Positions 36,934 to 46,229 of a stretch of 64,000 nt of DNA are shown here, piece after piece. The position numbers and the translations under genes are program-made. The notes beneath the pieces are model-generated. The model saw only the letters and a program-made list of their open reading frames with translations. It searched no databases and had not been told where the DNA came from. This stretch comes from Odontesthes bonariensis (Eukaryota; Chordata; Actinopteri; Atheriniformes; Atherinopsidae), in assembly GCF_027942865.1 (NCBI RefSeq), contig NC_134509.1:26966697-27030696 (forward strand), read 5' to 3'. The stretch's first letter is position 1. Each line of letters starts with the position of its first letter.

Positions 36934-39900
36934 CTGGATGCAAGACAGGGGTAAAAATACAGAGCTAATAACCATGCATTTCCAGTCACAAGGTTACACA
37001 CTCTCATAATGGACATGGAATGTTGAAGTAATATTCGGATTTCAGTGGTTTCTTTGAAGTGTTTCCAAATATGTGGAATACAACGTATGAAAAAAGAAAG
37101 CATCCATTGGTGCATAATTTTCTCTTCTAATCCCAACTACTTTGTGCACAGGTTCAACTCAGAGAAAAACAGTCTCAGACCATGATGCCACCGCCAAATT
37201 AGCAGAACAATGTTGTTGGTGCTGAATGCTTTACCTTTACTCCTCCAAATATAGGCATACTTCTAATCATTTTGACACTGAATTTCTTGGATTTTGAGTT
37301 CTCTGAGTTGATTTAAGTAAACCCAAAATAAATTAAATAAGCACAAAATTCTTTTATATCCAAATCTTAGATTTGAAATGTATGAAAAACTACCCCCCCC
37401 CCCCTAAAAGAAAAAGACCGATTGTAAGAAAATGCTGAAAGCCAACTATTTCACATCCATTATAAGGGTATGCAAACTCCTGGTAGGAGTTTTATATTTG
37501 AAACTATTGTGTCTGTAAAGTTAGAATATGAAGACAAAGATTCAAACCTTATCCAAGACAAAGTCAACCCGTCCAGCCCTGTTCATGTTGTGAGGCAGGT
37601 AAACCCTCTTACTGACCCTGGAGTAGCCCTTGGCTGTGGCTGTCAGGATGTGAGTGCCAGGGTTGAGCAGCCTCCAGTAGTCCCCATCTTCAGCTGAAAG
37701 CAAGGGAAAGAAGAAGAACAAGGAGAGAGGATAGTGAGGGGCAAGCATGCTAAAAGGAGAAAATGAACAAAATGTCTAATATCAGAAGTAAATTCAGTAA
37801 ACTAAGCTTCAAAGGCGGTAAATTCAAATCCTGATGCTTCGCTTCAGCACAACACTGAACGGAAAATATGAAGCCATAAAATGTTATATTTACCTGTAGT
37901 TACATCTTTCCTAATACCCCTGACAGAAATAGTTGCACCTTTTATCCCATTTCCATCTGTATCCGTCACTACTCCTTTAATTCCTCGGTGGACCTGTTCA
38001 AAGTGGATAGCAGAAAGATTATTTCTCTCACCACCAAATGGTTTTGTTCTGAAAAGATTAAATAAAGCAATTACATGCACTGAATACAATGAAAGACCTA
38101 TTATTTACCCACTCATTCACATAGTTTTTATCATTTCTTTTTTTTTTTTTAAACGTATAAATGTGAAAAGCCAACCACAGACTAGTCGTTCCTTCTGCAG
38201 CACTTACAGACTCAAGGAAACTGAGCAGAGCCTCTTTATTCCTCTTCCATTCCGGATAAAGCTCAGCTTCTGAGGGGAATTTGTCACAGCCAAGCTCCAC
38301 TGTGATCTCCAGACAGTTAGTATGCAGGTAATTGAAATCGGACATACCTGCAGATTAGAAATGTTCAAGTATTGTGAGAAGCAGGAAAAAAAGGGTATAA
38401 AATGATTCTTCCTGTGATTTTAAAAGTATCTTACCACCAGCAAAACTGTACCACAGTGCCCCATTGATGATGCCTCTAGTCCGATAAAAGGTGGCCCCGC
38501 ACCTCTCTGTGTCATTGTTTGACATGGTGGCATGAGCATCAGCGTAGGTACGAGCAAGCTGCTTGAAGATCTAAGTGTTGGAAGATAGTAGGCAAAGATG
38601 GACATTGAGATAACATGACAATCCTCCTGCTTTCTATCTGCTAAGTCTGATTCTTATTAGAGGCATTCATCTGTTTATCCATGAATCCCTACCTGTTCAT
38701 CAGGAGTGGGTGAAAACATTTTCTCCTCATGTGGATGTCTAGAGAAGTCAAAGGGGTAGGAGACCACCAACTCTCCTCCGTGGAGGCTTACAGACTGAAC
38801 AAAAGGCAGTGACCTCATCCATTTCATCACTGCATAGGTCTCTGGTGCCACCTACAGCCCAAAGATAGGGTTGCATTTTTTGAGATCCAGGTTGGAGGAC
38901 TATCGACTACAAGGAATTCTCCATAAACATTCAGATGTTCCTACCTTTCCAAACCAGTAGGCATCAGGGATTGGGATATGGTCAATGCGGTAGTGTCTGC
39001 TGCGTCGGTTGCGATAGAAGACAGAAGTGAGGTCCGGAAAGTTGCGGTTCAGGTCAATATTCTGGGCGTTGTTCCGACCATTGGTCCAACCATTCAGTAA
39101 ATGACCCTAAAATGTTTAAGGTTAAACACCTGGAGGCATTAAAATCTGAAAGTGGCCAGATTGATGAGAACAACAATGGTAATGATCATGTGTAAACATT
39201 AGTAAGAATGTTACGTGAAGAAAGTGCTGAACAAACTATATTAGTCAGGAATTCATGGAGGAGCATGTTATATTTTTTGTTAATTCTATTGTTAACATGT
39301 AGACAAGACCATATATCCGTCATGAGAAAAAGTTGATGGAAGCTGTAGCCATTGCTCATCATTACTATAAATAATGATGTGAGCAGTTTCTTTTTTTCAT
39401 CCAAGCAATCAAAAAGAGATTTTTGGATGGACACCTTGTTACGCATTATAAACTTTTAGAATCTGGTAGCAGCATACAGTACTGTGTAAAAGCCTTGAGC
39501 CACCCCTCATTTCTCTAAATTTTGTTTCCAAGCAGTCCTAAAACAGGTCCTGAGAGATATGTCTGGACTTTCAGCTGATCCATCTACTGTTGGTTGAAGC
39601 CTCATCAGAAATGGTCTCCATGGAAGGGTGGCTGTCAAGAAGTCATTCTTTAGGAAGGGAAACAGGGAGAAAAGGCTGAGCTGTGCCAAATGACACAAGA
39701 AGTGGACTGAAAATCAGTGGCAACAGGTCTGATGGAGGGATGAATCCTCCCCAGAGCCCGGACCTCAACATTATTTAAGCAGTGTGGGATCATCTTAGCA
39801 GAGAACAGAACAAAAGGCAGCCGAAACCCAAAGAATAGCTTTGGGATGTCCTTCAAGAAGCCTGGAGAACTATTCCTGAAGATTATTTAAAGAAATGACA

Positions 39901-42900
39901 AGAAAGCTTTCCTAAGAGGGTTTAGGCTGTGTTGAAAAATAAAAGGTGCTCAGACCAAATATTGACTTTGTTAAAACTGTACAAACTTTGTTTTTGACCT
40001 ATGTATTTCCATTTATGTTTGCACACGTTTCAATAAATTACAGCACCTATTTCCAATTTTCCCTGAAATATATAATGAAAAAAAGGGGCAGCTCAAGATG
40101 TTTGTACAGTGCTGTAAATGTTCAAATAGAGGAACAGTTTCCTCTTAGCTTAAACAGAATGCAAGCCTTCTTCTTTTAAACATTCAATATAACTAAAAAA
40201 AATAACTGTAAGACGTGCAAAACGTATGAAAAGATACATTTAAAGTAATTTGCAGATCATAATCAATTTAAAATCTGGTCATTTTAAGACAACGCACAAT
40301 ATACTGGGTATTTTCAATTATGCTTCAACCATGCACTATTTGTACAAATCGCAACAGAGCTGAGTGAAATCCTATATTAGCATGAAGAAATGCTCCTCAT
40401 ACTTTTAACTGTCCTGACTAACGTGCACATAATTACAGCATAATATTCATGCAGAGGTTGGTTAGAGGCACAGAAACAGGCCTGCGGTATAAGTAAATGT
40501 AGACAATATTTTGTTAAAAGAATGTAATAGTGTTGTTATCCTGAGAGAATTATTCAAATTAGTAGTTCCAGTTTCTAATGCGCAGCAGGACAAACAGACC
40601 TGAAAGACTTCTACATCTACAAAACAAGCCAGTAAGGGAAAAAGCAGGGTGCACACATAGTTCCCACTGCCAGCTGCCAGAGTATGCAACATATTTTTGT
40701 AGTTTCCTTACACTCTAACAGATTCAAATAAAAAAAATGCCTTTGTTTTGGGGTTTGGTTTTTAATTAATTTGAATTAATTTGTGCATTGTTGTCATCAC
40801 ATACTGGTTGATCAATTTATCTGGGAGTGGGAGGATCTGTGCTGGAGAAGTGAAACTATGCAGACAGACAGACAGACAGACAGGCAGGCAGGAGGTAGAA
40901 GCCTGAGTACTCTCATTTCTTAGAGCATGATGTTCTACTACCAATCTACTTTATCTTTGGCAGAGTACCCTGCCTTTTACCTCCACAGCTAAAGCTTAGA
41001 GGACTTACAGGTATCAGACATTGGAGAGCGGATAATGGCAGTTTGTCTTTTTTCTGTTAACAATATTTACTTCCTCGTTGGAGATCGCCGGGTCATTGTT
41101 ATCGTCTACCTCTGACGCAGCGAGCTCGTAACCATCAGGGTTCATGGAAGCCAGAATATGGATACGAGTGCTGTTGATGAGAGTCTGAATTCTTTGGTTT
41201 CCGAGAGTATATTCTGAACACAGATACTGGACCAAGTAGATGAGCAGCTGGCGCCCCAGCACCTCATTCCCATGCATGTTGCCCACCAACTTGATCTCCG
41301 GCTCCACTGTAGGTAATGGACAGAAGTAAATATAATCAAAGCTGCAGTACTTTCTTCAACACTATGGGTCAGTGGAACAAGGTGTAAATGTAATGTTGAA
41401 ATATTATTCTTTTAGAAAACTGGCATGGCAGAAGTTCTGGAAACAGTTTTACATATTTACATCCAGCAGATAAGAACCAACTTTAGCTTTCTTTTGGAGT
41501 TGATAAGCACTGCTATAATCTTGGGGATCGTTGCAACACCTTTTACATTTCTCTTATATATCTGGACTCGCCCAAACAAAATGTCTATACATCAAACTTA
41601 CATCTGTCTGTTAGCGCATATCTTTTCAAGATAATTATGTAGAGTACAACATTTATGATATTTATCGTAATGGAGGAGGTCATCACTGACGTCCAAAAAC
41701 CTAGAGTCATTTGCAACGTAGAGGAGAGATGGCTGAAACATGGTGAAAATACCTTTTTTTAAAAATAATTATTGCTATTTTTTTTCATTTCAATGCGAAT
41801 ACTTGAATTGTTTTATTATCACTATCATTCCTTATTTATATTCTAATGGCACACTAGAATGAAACACCTCGCCACCTATTGATTAATACAGTATAACTGA
41901 AATCAAAGATTTATCTTTGTTTTTTTTTAGAAATAAAATAGGATCTCGCTCTATGATCATCTACAGATGACCACTTGGTTTGAGGACAATTTCAGTCATG
42001 ACAGATCATCATGTTCTAACTAAAAGACTTGACAAATACTAACTATGTAATTTGGCAACCAAAAATAATTAGAAATTAGATAAGTTTAGATTTATTCACA
42101 AGGAGGTTAAGACAGAATTATGAAACAAATCTTGAACATTAAGGTACGAATTAGTTACGTTTGTTTTCACTCAATAAAGGCAGAGTCAAGTTTTTAGTAT
42201 TTTCTGTTTTCCAAAAGAGGGAAGATAGAATTGAGGCTGTGCAATATTAGCATCACCTCTTTAGCATGTTGCAATCCTCCCCAGTCTCTCCCTGATGAGA
42301 GCAGTAAGACGGAGCCAAAATAATAAAGTTAGGATCATCACCATAAATTATGGCAGACAGAACCAAATTAAGTGTTACAATCAGAATTCTACCAACCACA
42401 TCCTATAATTCTTGTTATTTTACACCACTCACGTAGCTCGTGCTGTCCTGGATTGTCAGTGAACTCAATCACTAGCAGATCCCTGCCCTCATTGCTGCGT
42501 CCGATGCTGTAGACATGAGAAATATGGGAGCACTTGGCTGCTGTTCTCTTGAGTAAGCTGTACATCTGAGTGTTGGAGGTGTAGGTGAACTGGATGATGG
42601 TGCTGGGTTCCTCAGGAGAGAGACTGGACAATGCTACCTCCTGTCTGGCTGAAGAGGGGACACTAGGAGTTAAGGAAGAAGAGAGGACTGCTGTGCTGGT
42701 TTCACAGATGATCTGGTTTGAAACGGTCCAAACAGCACAGCACAACACTGTGACTTTTACCTTTTAGCCCTGCCAGTGGGTCAACGCAGCCCTCCTCTTC
42801 ACTGGCAAAGAAGCGGTCACAGTCCAGAAAGTAGGGCCAGGCCATGTCAATGGCCTCAAAGGCGTGGATGCAGTCCTTCCTGAGTGCCTCACATGTGCTG

Positions 42901-44791
42901 CGGCAAGGTTTGATCATCTTGTTATCTTGGCAGGGGGAGGCCATCACCGAGCAGCCTACGAGACGGATCTCAGGGGAGCACTCACCATTGAGCAGCCCAT
43001 GGATGACACTCAGGAGGAGGTACTCTGCCCCCGACTCTGCTTCCAAACGACTCCGGTGGCCCAGGATGTTGGGAAATATGGTTCTGAACATATGGTGTAC
43101 AGGGTGTTTTAAAAGCAGGATTTAATTAGAATCCCCACAACTAGCTGTTAAGGACATATGAAAGAGTTTGGGTTTAAAGAATGAGAATCAATGCCTTAAA
43201 ACGGTGTTTCTCAATTCCGGTCCTCAGGACCCACTGCCCTGCATGTTTTCGATGTTTCCCTCCTCCATCACATCTGATTCAAATGATCAACTCGTCATCA
43301 AGCTCTGCACTGGCCTGTTAAGGAGCCATTCATTTCAATCAGGTGTGCTAGAGGAGGGAAACATCGAAAACATGCAGGGCAGTGGGTCCCGAGGACCGGA
43401 ATTGAGAAACGCTGCTTAAAACAAAGACCCACCTTGAATAATCCATATCATTACAGTAGCCCAGGTTCAGCTCTGTGCAGGTAGCTGTTGTAAAAGAGGA
43501 TAATGAAGGTTAATGAGTTTTAATTAAAGCTTTGAATTTTAAGTCAGAGTTCTTATTTTTTTTCTTTGATTGATAATGTATATCCTATCTTCACAAATTT
43601 GAGCCAATATTTTCCCATCTAGGCTACCAACTCATGGGTCTAATAATAATTTTGACAAAGTTTGCAAAGTCTTTCTGTCATCTTTTCAGAGCTATGAGTA
43701 TGTAGTGCTGCATCAACATTTTGCTCAGCGGCAACCTGATACATGTTTTTTGTCTTGGTTGAAAAGCAGAGAAAGAAACCCTAACTCACAGTCACATTTG
43801 CTATGCTCTTTCACTTCTAATGTAGCACCTGGCATCAGAACAGATAAGTGCAGCACTGGATTTTTTGAAGCCCCATAAATCTCAAATCTTAAATTTGGAG
43901 AGGGGGCCTGTTACAACGTGTAGCAGCGCTTGGTATTTCTAACAGTTTCTATAAGAGTTTGGTTTTCTAGCGTCTAAGGTCAGGTAACGGCTTGAAGTCC
44001 AACGAAGGGAACACTCCACATATTTTTTGCATGTGCATGATTTTCAACATCATGCATTTTCAACATCATTCCTTTTACATGCAACTCCAATCTGCCATAT
44101 TTTATTTCATGCACTTCCTATTTCAAAAGTTAAATGAATTAGTAACATACGTTTTTCTTCATATACGTTATTGCTGCATCTTCCTGTGTGAGGGGAAAAA
44201 AAGCCAAACAACAAACTTTAAAGACACATGAAAGTACCAGTTAGGACACAAACTAAACGCTAGGAGGCGACATCTTCAAAAGCATGGCTCAAACTGGAGC
44301 AGGAACTTTGTCTACCGAGTGGTTGATGTGGTTAAAAATAATGTTCTTGTCACGTTCATTTATTTTCAAGTTAGCATAGAAACAAACTCAAATGATTATC
44401 TGTGGGACTCAACTTTAGATATTAAACGGTATAGCCACAAAAAAACTTCAGAATATTTACACTTAGCCTACATCAAAAAAACAACCAGTAGGCTATAATA
44501 ACTAGAAGGCGATAAATAGAGATTTCCAGCAGCAGATAATAAATCAGAAGGTAATAACAGCCTACATTATGATTGCTGAATTGGGTCTGTTTTAACTTCT
44601 GTTTCCGCCTCCATACAGCCATGGATCGCAGCTTTTGGATTCTGCAGTAGCCTATCCACGTTTACATGAAGTAGCCTTTGTAAGTGAGTGACCTTACCTA
44701 AAAATTCGTCTCCCGGCGGACACCTCTCCTGCGGTGCGCACCAACAACTTTTCGTCGAGAAAAGCAGAAGCGCCAAAACTTCCAAATGCAT
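36730..44791 (-). CDS. cpz: Carboxypeptidase Z, complete, 12 coding exons
   Basis: A secreted zinc metallocarboxypeptidase (M14, N/E subfamily) that removes C-terminal Arg/Lys and binds Wnt through a Frizzled-type domain. The exon model joins to 642 aa (human about 652), every junction GT-AG and in phase: 44791-44698, 43484-43433, 43083-42761, 42648-42433, 41306-41110, 39106-38945, 38851-38693, 38570-38435, 38347-38208, 37993-37894, 37693-37548, 36933-36730. A signal peptide (about residues 1-18) leads to a Cys-rich domain with ten cysteines (34-148). In the peptidase, zinc ligands are His240, Glu243 and His372; Arg315 in LNRNFPD, Tyr453 and catalytic Glu464 (TVELGC) are intact. A transthyretin-like domain (about 494-575) and the conserved tail with PWWWNYF and WLLRNV follow. 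The start is the first in-frame ATG. It lies 3' of gpr78, as in human. Confidence 0.95.
37548..37693 (-). CDS. cpz: cpz exon 11: transthyretin-like domain, second part
   Basis: [18 protein letters not shown] to [12 protein letters not shown]. Acceptor TTGCTTTCAG; donor AAG|GTTTGA is weaker but in phase with exon 12. Confidence 0.93.
37894..37993 (-). CDS. cpz: cpz exon 10: transthyretin-like domain, first part
   Basis: [20 protein letters not shown], then [13 protein letters not shown]; closely like human [11 protein letters not shown]. Phase 0 to 1. Confidence 0.94.
38208..38347 (-). CDS. cpz: cpz exon 9: catalytic Glu
   Basis: [20 protein letters not shown] with the catalytic Tyr and Glu, then [13 protein letters not shown] to LLSFLES. 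Perfect donor GTAAGT. Confidence 0.95.
38435..38570 (-). CDS. cpz: cpz exon 8
   Basis: [16 protein letters not shown] to [13 protein letters not shown], matching human GADWYSFTGG. Donor G|GTAAGA, phase 1. Confidence 0.94.
38693..38851 (-). CDS. cpz: cpz exon 7: third zinc ligand
   Basis: [17 protein letters not shown] to FSPTPDEQ. His in SVSLHGGE is the third zinc ligand. Phase 0 at both ends. Confidence 0.95.
38945..39106 (-). CDS. cpz: cpz exon 6: substrate-binding Asn-Arg
   Basis: Starts [15 protein letters not shown] and contains [11 protein letters not shown], with the C-terminal carboxylate-binding Asn-Arg. Ends IPDAYWFGK in phase 0. Confidence 0.95.
39475..40116. mobile_element. Tc1-type TIR element in cpz intron 5
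   Basis: TA lies at both edges (39475-39476, 40115-40116). Left end CAGTACTGTGTAAAAGCC and reversed right end CAGCACTGTACAAACATC continue to match (about 22 of 30 positions). The inside is a decayed Tc1-like text with SPDLNII near 39760 (CCCAGAGCCCGGACCTCAAC) and no intact frame. Confidence 0.85.
40861..40892. repeat. CAGA/GGCA tetranucleotide microsatellite
   Basis: About five CAGA units followed by three GGCA units, in cpz intron 5. Confidence 0.9.
41110..41306 (-). CDS. cpz: cpz exon 5: HGNE zinc-binding region
   Basis: Encodes [19 protein letters not shown], with zinc ligands His and Glu, through [12 protein letters not shown]. The donor chosen (GAG|GTAGAC) gives ungapped alignment to human. 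A second in-phase donor 39 bases on (GAA|GTAAAT, exon end 41071) would add [13 protein letters not shown]. Confidence 0.85.
42433..42648 (-). CDS. cpz: cpz exon 4: linker and start of peptidase
   Basis: Begins ARQEVALSS after a long pyrimidine tract. It includes [20 protein letters not shown] and [14 protein letters not shown] and ends at GQHEL with donor C|GTGAGT. Confidence 0.93.
42761..43083 (-). CDS. cpz: cpz exon 3: bulk of Frizzled-type domain
   Basis: Runs from [12 protein letters not shown] to DPLAGLK and carries eight cysteines, including GCSV, SPCQD, KPCRSTC and the [10 protein letters not shown] motif shared with human CPZ. Confidence 0.95.
43203..43414. mobile_element. hAT-like fold-back MITE in cpz intron 2
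   Basis: Flanked by a perfect 8-bp direct repeat CTTAAAAC (43195-43202 and 43415-43422), the hAT duplication length. The arms are almost fully complementary: GTTTCTCAATTCCGGTCCTC on the left pairs with GAGGACCGGAATTGAGAAAC on the right, and ATGTTTTCGATGTTTCCCTC with GAGGGAAACATCGAAAACAT. The core (CATCTGATTCAAATGATC, TTTCAATCAGGTGTGCT) resembles that of the MITE at 15169-15374. Confidence 0.9.
43433..43484 (-). CDS. cpz: cpz exon 2: start of Frizzled-type domain
   Basis: A 52-nt exon encoding [16 protein letters not shown], with the first two domain cysteines. The acceptor is TTTTACAACAG and the donor AAG|GTGGGT. A MITE target duplication lies 9 bases inside the following intron. Confidence 0.9.
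44698..44791 (-). CDS. cpz: cpz exon 1: signal peptide
   Basis: Starts [11 protein letters not shown]; hydrophobic core followed by CWCAPQERC. The ATG at 44791 is the first in frame; only a GTG lies upstream. Donor G|GTAAGG; ends in phase 1. Confidence 0.85.
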
Positions 44792-45985
44792 GTTGTAGGG
44801 CAGTGAGCTGCTTGTGTGTGGTGGCACTGTGTGTTTGAAGTTTCTGCTTTTCCGTCTCGCAAGCTCCTTGATAATTACCACCCACACAACACAGAGAGCT
44901 CCTTCCTTTGTCTGCTGCGCGGAGCATCCCTGAGTCGAAAAAAACTAGACGACCGGGATTATGGCTCGCTGCTGTGCCGATCGTATTTCACCATGTGGTG
45001 TGTGTGGAAGAGTGGGTGCACAAGAAAGAAACGTGGCTTGTGTGGATAGCAACGGAAAGATTTATGCCTGTAATTGTTTGACATAACAGAAGTGCTGTGG
45101 CTGCTCAGTGAACGCAAGACCTATTTAATTTCTTTCATCATCACTGTGTCAAACTTCTAACCCTAAACTCTCCTCACCCCAAAGTTTGCTCTCAAGTACA
45201 CTATTAATAGACTATGATGTGCATTTAACATCGATTCCCATTAGGAGGGCAAGGATGCCCCAGAGGGAAGATCACTCTGGGGAAACAGGAAGTTCATGGA
45301 AAAGGACAGAAAAGAGCCTCCATCTGTCTTCTCCTGTTGACATATGCAATCTGACTCATTCTCACAGTGATACAAATCAGAAACAAACAAAAAAAAAATC
45401 ACTCTTTCTACTGCTCACAGCTCATACTCACATAAGGTCACATGAGGCTCATCGATTTCGGGAATCAAATGGTGCTTTATTGGAATGAACTGATATACTC
45501 AGTGTGTGTCAGTGACAGTGCAAGGTTATTTTCAGTATGTGCTGTTGCTGTGGTTTTTTTCAACATTTTCAAACATCTGTAAACCCATTTTTAAAAATAT
45601 TCCATTGGCACTTATTAACACATAGCATTGAAATCAACTGAAACATTCCACTTTCAGACAAATTCACGGTAACAGCAACTCAGAGATACACCAACATCAG
45701 CAGTCCTGTGGTGCACACTTGACAGTGCCTTAGCTGTAGTCTGAACAGTCCAAAAAGGCTTTGGCACACATCAGAGATGAATGTGGTCTTGTTGAGTGCA
45801 AACTCGTGTCTTTCACCTTTCCTCCAGTTTCAAGTACTGCAGTTTATGCTGTCCAGCTGTCCAGCCTTTTGTTCAAGGGACCTCCTTGAGCAAGGTGTTG
45901 ACTTCCGCCACTTTAAAAGCTAACATCTGAGCATCCTGCACATGAGCTGGAAGTGCTGATACATTTAAAAACTAGCACATCAAGC
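44792..45985. other. Intergenic interval between gpr78 and cpz
   Basis: Only about 1.2 kb separates the gpr78 stop from the cpz start codon, so cpz promoter and 5' UTR and the gpr78 3' UTR must share it. An AATAAA on the minus strand (45476-45481) is a candidate end for gpr78. I could not place a cpz TATA box or initiator. Short open frames here are not convincing. Confidence 0.5.
45476..45481 (-). promoter_or_regulatory. Candidate poly(A) signal of gpr78
   Basis: AATAAA on the minus strand about 505 bases after the gpr78 stop. Confidence 0.35.
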
Positions 45986-46229
45986 TCAGGTTATTCTTGC
46001 AAGAGACTTTTTATCTGTAGTGTCACACATGCTGCTCGTGCTGTGAACAGACAAGAGGTACTGATCCTTCCTCACAACCCGGCTGATGACACTAACCAGG
46101 ACCTTCCTGTACTGGTGTCGCAGAAGACAGTAGACAAATGGGTCGCTGGCGGCCTTGGCGTAGATTAGACATTTGGTGGTAATTCCCCAGTACCGGGGGA
46201 TGTGCACAAAGGGCACCAACTCCAAAAGC
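45986..46229 (-). CDS. gpr78: gpr78 exon 3: helix 7 and C-terminal tail
   Basis: LLELVPFVHIPRYWGITTKC to SLARIT and TGA. Acceptor CTCTTCTTGCAG. The tail is Ser-rich and about 40 residues long. Confidence 0.92.

Noticed and set aside
41425..41634. Plus-strand 69-codon frame with a hydrophobic stretch
   Set aside because: It lies within a cpz intron and has no homology I recognise; a single hydrophobic segment in AT-rich DNA is common by chance.
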